In this document: positions 1-6,338 of the stretch, in pieces
How positions within the stretch are numbered: position 1 is the first letter of the stretch
Layout of the letters: each line of letters starts with the position of its first letter
NCBI GenBank assembly: GCA_023391275.1
Contig: JAEWBE010000115.1
Span: forward strand, 1 to 9,333
DNA length: 9,333 nucleotides
Direction of reading: 5' to 3'
From: Bacillota bacterium
GTDB taxonomy: Bacteria; Bacillota; Clostridia; Oscillospirales; Acutalibacteraceae
The notes under the pieces: model-generated
Database searches by the model: none
Seen by the model: the letters and a program-made list of their open reading frames with translations, nothing else
Told to the model about the DNA's origin: nothing
Position numbers and translations under genes: made by a program

Positions 1-48
1 TACAAGAAGAAAGAAAAAAAAATAAAGGTTCCTGTGCGCCCAAAGTGA
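1..48 (+). CDS. Possible C-terminal tail of an upstream gene (partial)
   Basis: Frame 1 reads a 15-residue Lys-rich stretch (YKKKEKKIKVPVRPK) from the window edge to a TGA at 46-48. A lysine-rich end is a common C-terminal tail, and a plus-strand intrinsic terminator follows about 150 bases later, so a gene is probably arriving from the left. Frame 3 also stays open to 110, so the frame is not certain. No family can be assigned. Confidence 0.3.
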   Translation, partial: YKKKEKKIKVPVRPK

Positions 49-198
49 AAAACACAGTCGCAAAAGGAATATCATACGGGACACGCCGCAATGGATTTTA
101 GCTTTATCAGCCCGGGCGTTCCAAAAGGCTTGGCAAAAGCAGGCAATCCTCTGTTCGAGAACTTCCCCGGCAGTGATTCCGTCCATAAATTTATATGG

Positions 199-229
199 GG
201 TGTTCGGCAGTTTACCGAACGCCTTTTTT
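199..229 (+). terminator. Rho-independent terminator
   Basis: A 9-bp stem (199-207 with 215-223, one G-T pair) closes a 7-base loop and is followed directly by six T (224-229). It probably ends the transcript of the gene entering from the left edge. Confidence 0.85.
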
Positions 230-238
230 GCTGCGCCC

Positions 239-276
239 TTGATTTTCAGAATTCGACATTGTATTATTGATACAAT
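239..276 (+). promoter_or_regulatory. Candidate promoter with overlapping inverted repeat
   Basis: TTGATT (239-244), a 17-base spacer and TATTAT (262-267) form a plausible sigma-A promoter. An inverted repeat, ATTGTAT (258-264), 5 bases, ATACAAT (270-276), covers the -10 box, as a repressor site would. Its spacing resembles GntR-type operators, but that is only a resemblance. A TATAAT at 307-312 could instead serve the HAD gene, although its -35 region is poor. Confidence 0.4.
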
Positions 277-395
277 TGGAATCGAAGTTTCAGAAAAGGG
301 ATATTATATAATGTGGAGCAGGGTTTCCAGCTGTCCCGCAAAGTAACGATGCGTGACATTTTTCATCCATGCAGCAGCGCAAAACACGCTTTATA

Positions 396-404
396 AAAGG
401 AGGC
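396..404 (+). promoter_or_regulatory. Ribosome binding site fixing the HAD start
   Basis: AAAAGGAGG precedes the ATG at 413 by about 8 bases and decides the start in favour of 413 over the in-frame GTG at 353. Confidence 0.8.
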
Positions 405-412
405 GAATCGCG

Positions 413-1141
413 ATGAAAAACTGTGCGGCTTTTTTTGATATTGACGGCACAATTTCCCGTGAAGGAATGATCAGCGAAATGTTTAAAAAAATGATTAAGT
501 ATGAGCTGATTGATAACAGCAAGTGGTACAGTGAGGTGGAACCTGCTTTTACAAGGTGGGACAAACGGGTGGGCGATTATGATACCTATTTACAGAAGAT
601 GGTTGATATTTATACCGAAACCATAAAGAATACGGATTCTTTTCACATCGCCTATATTGCGCGGAAGGTGATTGAGCAAAAAGGAGAACGGGTATACACA
701 TATTCGCGTGAAAGAATTAAATGGCACAAAGCGCAGGGACATAAGGTGTTTGCTATTTCTGGCTCTCCGGTTGAACTGGTGCGTGAAATGTCAGCAAAAT
801 ACGGCATGGACGACTACAGGGGCACTGTCTATCAGGTTGGGGACAACGGAATTTATAACGGAGAAATTGTGCCCATGTGGGATTCCCGAAGCAAGCGAAA
901 GGCAATTTTGGGAATGGCGGAACAGTACAATATCGACCTTTCCCAAAGCTATGCGTACGGGGATACCACCGGGGATTTTTCTATGATGAAATTGGTAGGA
1001 AATCCGTTTGCAATCAATCCAACACGGGAGCTGCTGGGTCGCATTCAGGAGGACGAACAGCTTCTGGAACGGGTCACTGTGATTGTGGAGCGCAAAGATG
1101 TCACCTATCGCATGGATGTAAATACCCTGAATCTGGTTTGA
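413..1141 (+). CDS. HAD-IB family phosphatase (phosphoserine phosphatase-like)
   Basis: This is a 242-aa soluble protein of the haloacid dehalogenase superfamily, subclass IB, a group of Mg-dependent phosphomonoesterases that includes SerB. Motif I is FFDIDGT, with nucleophile D9 and acid/base D11. Motif II is AISGS, with S116. The motif III lysine is probably K161 or K163. Motif IV is AYGDTTGD, with D184 and D188. A helical cap of about 90 residues lies between motifs I and II. All catalytic residues are present, so it should be active; the substrate cannot be told from sequence. The ATG at 413 is chosen because AAAGGAGGCG (396-404 region) sits just upstream and the HAD fold normally starts a few residues before DxD. 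A GTG 60 bases upstream in the same frame has no ribosome binding site. It appears monocistronic and converges on the helicase gene. Confidence 0.9.
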   Translation: MKNCAAFFDIDGTISREGMISEMFKKMIKYELIDNSKWYSEVEPAFTRWDKRVGDYDTYLQKMVDIYTETIKNTDSFHIAYIARKVIEQKGERVYTYSRERIKWHKAQGHKVFAISGSPVELVREMSAKYGMDDYRGTVYQVGDNGIYNGEIVPMWDSRSKRKAILGMAEQYNIDLSQSYAYGDTTGDFSMMKLVGNPFAINPTRELLGRIQEDEQLLERVTVIVERKDVTYRMDVNTLNLV

Positions 1142-1178
1142 GTGTCTGAGGCTTTCTGAACGATTCTTCTTTTGTATA

Positions 1179-1233
1179 AAATGGTGCTGTCTTAAATGCG
1201 GTTGCATTTAAGACAGCACCATTTAACTTTTTT
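1179..1233. terminator. Bidirectional terminator, perfect 21-bp hairpin
   Basis: The arms 1179-1199 and 1204-1224 are perfectly complementary with a GGTT loop. Six T follow on the plus strand (1228-1233), so it ends the HAD transcript. On the minus strand the stem is followed by only a weak T tract, but it lies right after the helicase stop at 1237 and probably serves that gene as well. Confidence 0.85.
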
Positions 1234-1236
1234 CGT

Positions 1237-2931
1237 TTATTTTTCGTTATGACGCCTGTAGGCGGGCTTTGCGCCGCGCTGGTTATTGCCGTAGCCGCTG
1301 CGTTGACGATGTGTGTATGCTCTCTCTTTTAAATTCCGTTCACAAATTTGCTGCCTTGATTTGCTTGCTATTGTAAAATGTACAGTACGTTGTTTGATTT
1401 TAGAGTTTGCCATCTTATGGATCACTAAATTTGCGTTTTCCGGCGACATTTCTATATTAATGTAATCTTTAAAAATATAGATTTTACCAATCGCTTTTGA
1501 AGACAGACCGGTTGCCTCCGCAATCGTGCCTAAAATAAAATTAGCGTCAATTTTATCATTTGATCCAATATCTACATTAAGCCAGGTTCTGTCGCTGTCA
1601 GCGCTTATATCAGCCTTGCGGATGTTTTTTACAGCCGCGAGCTTTTTGTTTTTGCTGTCAATCTTTGCGCAAAGTGCTGCGGCGATGTCCTTTGTCTGGT
1701 ACCCTTCTTTTTCAAGCGCTTCAACAAACGCAAGCCACTCGCGGCCGCTGTTCTCGTCGACCATCTGCTTAATGCTGTCTTTAAATTTTCTTATGTGGCG
1801 CACATGGATATCCTCAAGGCTTGGCACCGGGGCTTCTTCAATTTTTGTGCCCATAAACCTTTCCAGCGTGTGCACTTTTGTCAGTTGGGTATGGTTTGCG
1901 GCCAGGGTGTAAGAAGCGCCTGTTTTTCCGGCACGCCCTGTACGGCCGATACGGTGAATATAATATTCATTCTCCTGAGGAACATCATAATTAAACACAG
2001 CGTCTATATCTTCCACGTCGATGCCGCGGGCGGCTACGTCGGTAGCAATCAGGATGCTGCTGTGTCCGCTTTTAAAGTCCCGCATCACTTGGTCGCGCTG
2101 GCTCTGCTGCAAATCCCCATGCAGGCCGATGCTTTGAAAACCGCTGTCGTTCAGCACGCCGCAGAGCTCATCCACCATTTTTTTGGTGTTGCAAAAAATA
2201 AGCGCGCGCTTGGGATGATGATATTCCAGCAATAACTTTAAGGCGTCGTTTTTGTTCGCCTGAGGAACGTTGTAGTAAAATTGCGAGATATTATCAACGG
2301 TTTTTTGCCCTTTATCCACTGCAATCATTTTCGGATTGGTTTGGAACTCTTTGGTGATTTTCATGATGGCGGGGGGCATGGTTGCGCTGAACAGAACAGT
2401 CTGCCTGACAGGGGGCGCTTCGGTCAGGATTGTCTGAATATCTTCCAGAAAGCCCATGTTCAGCATTTCATCGGCCTCGTCTAAAATAATCGTTCTCATG
2501 TTGCCCAGCGTTAAAGTTCTGCGGCGCATATGATCCATAACGCGGCCCGGGGTACCGATAATAATTTGCGCGGTGCGCAGCTGGTGAATTTGCCCGTTCA
2601 TGGGCTGGCCGCCGCAAACAGTGGCAATGCCGATATTTTTCAAATACTGTGAAAATTTGTGGACTTCGTCGCTGGTTTGAATTGCGAGCTCACGGGTGGG
2701 GCTTAAAATGAGCACCTGGCCCTTTGCACCGTCGCTTTGCGCAACCATCTGCACAACAGGAATACCGAATGCGGCGGTTTTTCCGGTGCCGGTGCTGGAA
2801 CGGCCGATTAAATCCCTGCCTTCCAAAAACAGGGGGATGGCGCCAATCTGAATATCGGTTGCTTCGGTAAAGCCGATTTCTTCAATTGCGCGTAAAATTT
2901 CAGGTAATAAATTCAATTCGCTAAACTGCAT
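1237..2931 (-). CDS. DEAD-box ATP-dependent RNA helicase (DeaD/CsdA/CshA-like) with DbpA-type RNA-binding domain
   Basis: A 564-aa cytoplasmic RNA helicase, a family that unwinds structured RNA in ribosome assembly, mRNA decay and cold adaptation. Every core motif is visible: Q motif (F3 to Q28), motif I SSTGTGKT (45-52), Ia PTRELA (78-83), TPGR (127-130), motif II DEAD (151-154), motif III SAT (182-184), motif IV LIFCNT (244-249), motif V ATDVAARGID (296-305) and motif VI HRIGRTGR (326-333). Residues about 445-523 match the DbpA-like RNA-binding domain found at the C-terminus of DeaD, DbpA and YxiN. A basic Arg/Asn/Gly tail (about 530-564) follows, typical of added RNA affinity. Length and architecture fit DeaD-type enzymes rather than the shorter RhlE type. 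The start has AAGGA about 11 bases upstream (2943-2947). The exact paralogue (deaD, cshA or yxiN) cannot be fixed here. Confidence 0.95.
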   Translation of the reverse strand: MQFSELNLLPEILRAIEEIGFTEATDIQIGAIPLFLEGRDLIGRSSTGTGKTAAFGIPVVQMVAQSDGAKGQVLILSPTRELAIQTSDEVHKFSQYLKNIGIATVCGGQPMNGQIHQLRTAQIIIGTPGRVMDHMRRRTLTLGNMRTIILDEADEMLNMGFLEDIQTILTEAPPVRQTVLFSATMPPAIMKITKEFQTNPKMIAVDKGQKTVDNISQFYYNVPQANKNDALKLLLEYHHPKRALIFCNTKKMVDELCGVLNDSGFQSIGLHGDLQQSQRDQVMRDFKSGHSSILIATDVAARGIDVEDIDAVFNYDVPQENEYYIHRIGRTGRAGKTGASYTLAANHTQLTKVHTLERFMGTKIEEAPVPSLEDIHVRHIRKFKDSIKQMVDENSGREWLAFVEALEKEGYQTKDIAAALCAKIDSKNKKLAAVKNIRKADISADSDRTWLNVDIGSNDKIDANFILGTIAEATGLSSKAIGKIYIFKDYINIEMSPENANLVIHKMANSKIKQRTVHFTIASKSRQQICERNLKERAYTHRQRSGYGNNQRGAKPAYRRHNEK

Positions 2932-3289
2932 AGATGTTTGTTTCCTTAATATTATATATTTTTTATTCTGTTATCATTATATCATATATTTTCGCAAAAT
3001 AATCGGATATAAACGCTTTCGTCGTTTTTTTCTGAGTTTTATGGCAACACCGGCTGCCCCGGCGGAACGAAAACATACCGTGTTCTGTTTCACCACACGA
3101 TACACAGGGCTTGGACGATCCCAATGCTTTTCAGACTGAAATTACACATTATGTTCATCCCATGTTCTCTTTCTGTATACCCGTTTTTCACACAGTTTTC
3201 ACATGGCCGGAGTAAAATTGGTAAATAATGTTATTATGTACTTGTTTGCCCAATGAAGCGTTAAAAATGACAGGAAGGAGAAACAGTTT
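2932..3289. other. Divergent intergenic region between helicase and membrane protein genes
   Basis: About 358 bases without a supportable gene. The part next to the helicase is very AT-rich and carries a minus-strand TATAAT (2976-2981). The part before 3290 carries candidate plus-strand promoter elements and a good ribosome binding site. Short open frames on both strands (for example 3041-3139, +) lack ribosome binding sites. No tRNA, riboswitch or convincing inverted repeat was seen. Confidence 0.6.
2976..2981 (-). promoter_or_regulatory. Candidate -10 box for the helicase gene
   Basis: On the minus strand this reads TATAAT, 45 bases before the helicase ATG. The -35 region 16-18 bases upstream is AT-rich but does not match TTGACA well. 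A second TATATAAT at 2951-2958 is an alternative. A long AU-rich leader would suit a cold-inducible helicase, but that is inference. Confidence 0.45.
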
Positions 3290-3925
3290 GTGACTTTATC
3301 CCGAAAAGCGTTCCGATTAATTTGTGCCCGAAACAGAGCGATCTTTCGGGAACATTATTTCCAAATTACGGTCGGCATTGTGGGGACGGCCTTAATGATG
3401 TTTTTTTTATACACGCTTTTGGCCGGTGATGCGGGTATACTGGGTATTGCCGGGGAGATATGGGTTCTGTCGATGGCTGTTGTCGTATCCGCCGCATCCG
3501 CGCCCGCTCTGCTGCGTTCTTTTCGCCGCTGGAAAATTCTAGCATTGTTTCCGCTTGATTTAAACCCCGGTCCGAAAGCGGCGAAGGCATACGCTGACGC
3601 GCTGCAATTTGGGCTGCACCATGGCTGTGTTGAAAAAACAGAGGTTCCCTTTCAAATTTTATCCGTACACGGTGAGGTTCAAAAAATGCAATTTCTTCCG
3701 GAGGATATCGTGTCGCCGCAAAATGCCGAAGTGTTCCGCCGGTTTTTACAGGCCGAAACCATTTCCAACATCAGCTGTAAGGATTATGTTTTATTAAATG
3801 CGATGTTCATCGGGATTTCCAATCACACTCCCACGAAGGAACAGGTTGATTTATTTGATAAACATTATGAGGAAATCTGCCAAACCAGAAAGGAAGAATG
3901 TTTGATTTTAAATTTATATGTTTGA
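3290..3925 (+). CDS. Hypothetical protein with two N-terminal membrane helices
   Basis: A 211-aa protein that I do not recognise. It has a basic N-terminus (residues 1-20), two hydrophobic segments (about 25-45 and 49-73) separated by a short Gly/Asp loop, a basic stretch RSFRRWK (76-82), then a soluble domain of about 125 residues of mixed helix and strand. The basic residues flanking the hairpin suggest both ends lie in the cytoplasm. The start is GTG, supported by AGGAAGGAG (3272-3280) with a 9-base spacing. It stands alone, divergent from the helicase and convergent with the ArAE-HAD fusion. The layout of a helical hairpin plus cytosolic domain recalls YcxB-like proteins, but I see no motif that proves it. 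Confidence 0.75.
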   Translation: MTLSRKAFRLICARNRAIFREHYFQITVGIVGTALMMFFLYTLLAGDAGILGIAGEIWVLSMAVVVSAASAPALLRSFRRWKILALFPLDLNPGPKAAKAYADALQFGLHHGCVEKTEVPFQILSVHGEVQKMQFLPEDIVSPQNAEVFRRFLQAETISNISCKDYVLLNAMFIGISNHTPTKEQVDLFDKHYEEICQTRKEECLILNLYV

Positions 3926-3938
3926 TAATTGACAAATC

Positions 3939-4027
3939 AAAAACAGAGCATATCGGTGACCCCTAGAATGGAGTACTTTTTCTTCGCCTCCATTTCAAAG
4001 ATGCTCGTCGGTATGCTCTGTTTTTTG
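3939..4027. terminator. Long nested hairpin, bidirectional terminator or intergenic repeat
   Basis: A perfect 14-bp outer stem (3939-3952 with 4012-4025) extends inward through G-U and G-C pairs to about 3959/4005. An inner 7-bp stem (3967-3973 with 3988-3994) sits within it. The outer stem ends in a T run on both strands (TTTTTT at 4021-4026 on plus, TTTTT at 3943-3939 on minus), and it lies between two convergent genes, so it can end both transcripts. At nearly 90 bases it is far longer than an ordinary terminator, which suggests a mobile or repeated palindromic element. Confidence 0.75.
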
Positions 4028-4086
4028 GCTGTATTTATTTTGTCCCGGCAATGAAAAGAAAGCGTTTGATATGCCTTTTCCTCAGG

Positions 4087-5406
4087 CTACACCAGCTTTC
4101 GGGAGTGAAAAAGTTTTTCCATTGTTTTTACAACAGCGTCACTGTCGCAGCTGCCAATAAAATTTGGAGCCATTTCTTTTATTTCCTCGGAAGCGTTCGC
4201 AACCGCATAACCGTAATCTGCATCGTCAATCATCGTAATATCGCTTTTGTCGTTGCCGAAAGCGGCTACCCGGTCCAAGGAAAGACGCTTTCTCAATTCG
4301 AAAACAGCGTTGGCCTTCGAGGCCTCTGCACTGTAGATTTCCAAAAAATAATAGCCCTCGTTGGATTTATCCGGATAATAATCCGCATTAATCTGCTCGC
4401 TGCAGTTCAGGCGTAAAACAGCGCCGTACAGTCTTTTGATCATGTCTGGCGTGTCCACCGCCCGGAAGAACACAACATCGCGTTCCTCCGGAAGAGGGCT
4501 GCAAATATAATTTTTCAGCGGGTGAAATTTGCTCTCGTGATACAGTTTTTCTTCCGCGGAATTGGTAAAGCTGCCGTAATAAATATGCAGAATATCATTG
4601 ACAATAGTATGCACAAAGCAGTTCAGGCCGCGCTGTTCAAAAATGCTCAGAACTTCTTTAGCCGCGGCGTAGGGAATTGTTTTACAGTAAAGGTAGGTTC
4701 CGGCTTTTATGTCGTAAAGCGCCGCCCCATTTAAAGTGATGACCGGTAGATTGAATGGAATCCCTTCCAGAATCGGTACAATGGAGGCTGAAGAACGCCG
4801 GCTTGCCACGGTAATCAGCGCGCCTTTCTGAATCAGCTGGCTCAGTTTGATTTTTGTATAACTGCTGATTTGCCCTTCGCTGTTTGTCAGGGCGTTGTCA
4901 AGGCTGCTTACAAACAAAAGCTGCGCATTTTTTCTTTTTGGCAGGTGGAACGCATTAATACCCAGCGAAACGAAAATACCGATCAGGGTGTCAATAATCC
5001 GGTTCAGTGCAAACAGATAGGGATTGGCGTCCAGTCCGTGCGACACGGTTATGCTCATAAAAACCACGCAGGTAATGTAAGACGCCGTCGGCTTTTTTAC
5101 AAGCACTGTAACATAAATCAAGGGGATAATCAGAAAGGATATTAAAAGATATTTTATAATCGGCAGCTCCGGCGGGATAAACTGTTTTTCGATCAGCATG
5201 GCCACCATGCCGAAAAAACCGCCGATAAAGGTGCCGACAGTACGGTTAAATGCCACTCTGCGGCTGTTTGAAACATCCGGCTGCATGCAGAGCACCGCCG
5301 CAATCGCGGAGTAAAACGGAATTCCGTCGCCACGAATTACATAGATTACAAAACACAGGAATACCGCTATGGACGATTTTACAATTCGCATTCCGATTTT
5401 AGGCAT
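4087..5406 (-). CDS. ArAE_1-like membrane domain fused to degenerate Cof-type HAD domain
   Basis: A 439-aa two-part protein. Residues 1-155 are hydrophobic, with helices at roughly 8-24, 31-42, 55-72, 83-103, 107-122 and 133-153. They carry the pattern of the aromatic acid exporter family (ArAE_1/FUSC-like): PFYSAIAAVLCMQPDVSNS (30-48) and NRTVGTFIGGFFG (54-66). Residues 160-435 align with full-length Cof-type HAD-IIB hydrolases, including the cap: LNSEG-type start, LPVITLNGAALYD (220-232), motif III lysine probably K364, and the end motif AFGNDKSDITMIDDADYGYAVANA (382-405). The motif I nucleophile is changed: SSLDNAL replaces DLDGTL, so the first Asp is Ser168, while Asp170 remains. In motif IV the first acid is Asn385, with D386 and D389 nearby. 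Phosphatase activity is therefore doubtful, and a sensory or regulatory role is possible. The start is fixed by GGAGGA (5413-5418), 6 bases from the ATG. Confidence 0.85.
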   Translation of the reverse strand: MPKIGMRIVKSSIAVFLCFVIYVIRGDGIPFYSAIAAVLCMQPDVSNSRRVAFNRTVGTFIGGFFGMVAMLIEKQFIPPELPIIKYLLISFLIIPLIYVTVLVKKPTASYITCVVFMSITVSHGLDANPYLFALNRIIDTLIGIFVSLGINAFHLPKRKNAQLLFVSSLDNALTNSEGQISSYTKIKLSQLIQKGALITVASRRSSASIVPILEGIPFNLPVITLNGAALYDIKAGTYLYCKTIPYAAAKEVLSIFEQRGLNCFVHTIVNDILHIYYGSFTNSAEEKLYHESKFHPLKNYICSPLPEERDVVFFRAVDTPDMIKRLYGAVLRLNCSEQINADYYPDKSNEGYYFLEIYSAEASKANAVFELRKRLSLDRVAAFGNDKSDITMIDDADYGYAVANASEEIKEMAPNFIGSCDSDAVVKTMEKLFHSRKLV

Positions 5407-5412
5407 TATGAT

Positions 5413-5418
5413 TCCTCC
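5413..5418 (-). promoter_or_regulatory. Ribosome binding site of the ArAE-HAD gene
   Basis: On the minus strand this reads GGAGGA, 6 bases before the ATG at 5406. It fixes the start of the membrane domain. Confidence 0.8.
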
Positions 5419-5439
5419 AGCCTTTTTATCATGCCATCA

Positions 5440-5468
5440 ATTTTATCACAAAACCTCTATGATGTAAA
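5440..5468 (-). promoter_or_regulatory. Sigma-A promoter of the ArAE-HAD gene
   Basis: On the minus strand, TTTACA (5468-5463), a 17-base spacer and TAAAAT (5445-5440) make a near-consensus promoter. Transcription would begin near 5433, leaving a leader of under 30 bases with the ribosome binding site. Confidence 0.7.
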
Positions 5469-5488
5469 TTTACCGGAACACCGGTAAA
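5464..5488. promoter_or_regulatory. Palindromic operator-like cluster at the -35 box
   Basis: GTAAATTTAC (5464-5473) is a perfect palindrome. It overlaps an 8-bp inverted repeat, TTTACCGG (5469-5476), AACA, CCGGTAAA (5481-5488). Together they give three GTAAA/TTTAC half-sites in 25 bases. The cluster overlaps the -35 box of the ArAE-HAD promoter and lies about 50 bases upstream of the -10 box of the divergent gene. There is no T run, so it is not a terminator. The regulator is unknown. Confidence 0.55.
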
Positions 5489-5538
5489 GCCTGATCACCT
5501 GAAGCGCCGGGCGGTGGAACATTTCTCGGTTCGCATCA

Positions 5539-5544
5539 TATAAT
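5539..5544 (+). promoter_or_regulatory. Candidate -10 box for the 159-aa protein gene
   Basis: TATAAT lies 51 bases before the ATG at 5595. The -35 position 17 bases upstream reads GGAACA, a weak match, so the promoter may need an activator. Confidence 0.45.
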
Positions 5545-5594
5545 AAAATGACGGATAGCCTGATAGGCAAATTAATCATTTAGGAGAATGCTGT

Positions 5595-6074
5595 ATGGCA
5601 ACATTGGAGGAACGGGAAGTCGGCACGGCGTATCTGCCGTATCAAGCCCCTGAGCCGGATTCAGACGTTTCCATATTCAATTCACACAACAACGCGCAGG
5701 AAGCTGCCCCCGGCGTTAACACGGCACTTGCCGTACAGTGGGGATGGTGTGTTTATAAACCAATCTGCAAACAGGTCGAATTGCCCGGATTGGAAAAAGT
5801 AACCGGATATATGCTTTACCATACCACAACATATTGCTTTGACTTTTCCGACGCGGTGCTTGTGAAAGCCGGGTATGGAATAACCGTCCGTTATCTGGAT
5901 TGCGAGGGTAAAGAAATCAGCAGAACAATTGAGGATTACATACTCTTTTTCCCTCTTCCCACCGGGTTCTGTACTCGAAATTTTACGGTCTGGCTTCCAA
6001 ATCCGGTCGGAATTAAAACCTTCGGCTGTGAAGCCCAGATTAAGTTCGGCGCTTTGCTGTGCACGGAAATGTGA
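5595..6074 (+). CDS. Hypothetical Cys-containing protein, 159 aa
   Basis: A protein that I do not recognise. It has no signal peptide and no membrane helix. Residues 1-45 are polar and acidic and probably loosely ordered. Residues 46-159 look like a beta-rich domain with many aromatic residues (QWGWCVYKP, YMLYHTTTYCFDF, DYILFFPLP, FTVWLPNP) and seven cysteines (52, 58, 81, 103, 126, 145, 156). The pattern suggests a compact beta-sandwich or barrel, with possible disulfides or a coat-like role, but nothing proves this. TAGGAGA (5581-5587) lies 7 bases before the ATG. It is transcribed alone, divergently from the ArAE-HAD fusion, and may share control with it through the palindromes at 5464-5488. 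No terminator is evident after the stop. Confidence 0.75.
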   Translation: MATLEEREVGTAYLPYQAPEPDSDVSIFNSHNNAQEAAPGVNTALAVQWGWCVYKPICKQVELPGLEKVTGYMLYHTTTYCFDFSDAVLVKAGYGITVRYLDCEGKEISRTIEDYILFFPLPTGFCTRNFTVWLPNPVGIKTFGCEAQIKFGALLCTEM

Positions 6075-6178
6075 ATTGCCCGTTCGGCATAATCCGATGT
6101 TCTGTTCAAATCAGCTTCCTTATCCAATATTTGTTTCTTACGGTAAAGTTTATCAGTACAGCGGGTGCCACGCGGATA

Positions 6179-6207
6179 TTGATAAATTCTTAATCCTATG
6201 ATATAAT
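6179..6207 (+). promoter_or_regulatory. Sigma-A promoter of the fluoride operon
   Basis: TTGATA (6179-6184), a 17-base spacer and TATAAT (6202-6207) form a near-consensus promoter. Transcription would begin near 6214, just before the first conserved bases of the fluoride aptamer. Confidence 0.85.
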
Positions 6208-6216
6208 ACAAAAACC

Positions 6217-6274
6217 GGGAATGAAGTTCTCCCCAGCAGTCATGCTAAACCGCTGTAACAGCTAATGACTTCTT
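6217..6274 (+). ncRNA. Fluoride riboswitch aptamer (crcB motif)
   Basis: The RNA follows the crcB-motif plan. Hairpin P1 is GGGA (6217-6220) with TCCC (6230-6233). Its loop segment GAAGTT (6223-6228) can form the family's pseudoknot with GACTTC (6267-6272). A second stem GCTG/CAGC (6252-6255 with 6259-6262) precedes AGCTAATGACTTCT, close to the conserved AGCTGATGACTCCT. One conserved G is A here (GCTAATG). A small extra hairpin (6235-6238 with 6243-6246) is inserted between the conserved parts. It lies directly upstream of two fluoride exporter genes. The aptamer binds fluoride with Mg2+ and normally turns expression on. Confidence 0.87.
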
Positions 6275-6338
6275 TGAATTCAATCATCGGAACATTGGCT
6301 TTTACAAATGGAAATTAAATGGCAGTTTCATTGTTTAT

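Larger units (their letters stand above)
49..412. other. Gene-poor stretch before the HAD phosphatase
   Basis: This stretch holds an intrinsic terminator (199-229), a 7-bp inverted repeat overlapping a candidate promoter (239-276), a second TATAAT at 307-312 with no good -35 box, and the leader with the ribosome binding site of the next gene. Short open frames exist on both strands, but none has a ribosome binding site or a recognisable protein. Confidence 0.6.

Noticed and set aside
1..186. Minus-strand open frame running off the left edge
   Set aside because: No ribosome binding site before its ATG, and a composition dominated by Phe, Leu, Cys and Trp that arises from the A-rich plus strand; no recognisable protein.
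91..270. Plus-strand 59-codon open frame
   Set aside because: No ribosome binding site, and the strong terminator at 199-229 lies inside it.
353..412. Upstream extension of the HAD gene to a GTG
   Set aside because: The extra 20 residues have no ribosome binding site and do not belong to the HAD fold; the ATG at 413 has AAAGGAGG.
1526..2484. Several plus-strand open frames inside the helicase gene
   Set aside because: They are opposite a helicase frame with every DEAD-box motif in order; none has a ribosome binding site or family resemblance.
3011..3030. Weak hairpin followed by T run on the plus strand
   Set aside because: The stem is only 5 bp and no plus-strand gene ends nearby, so a terminator call is not supported.
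3041..3139. Short plus-strand frame starting with ATG in the helicase upstream region
   Set aside because: 32 codons, no ribosome binding site, no family resemblance. A basic minus-strand frame over about 2975-3110 was rejected for the same reasons and because it overlaps the helicase -10 box.
5936..6211. Minus-strand frame across the end of the 159-aa gene and the fluoride promoter
   Set aside because: It overlaps a supported gene and a near-consensus plus-strand promoter and encodes nothing recognisable.
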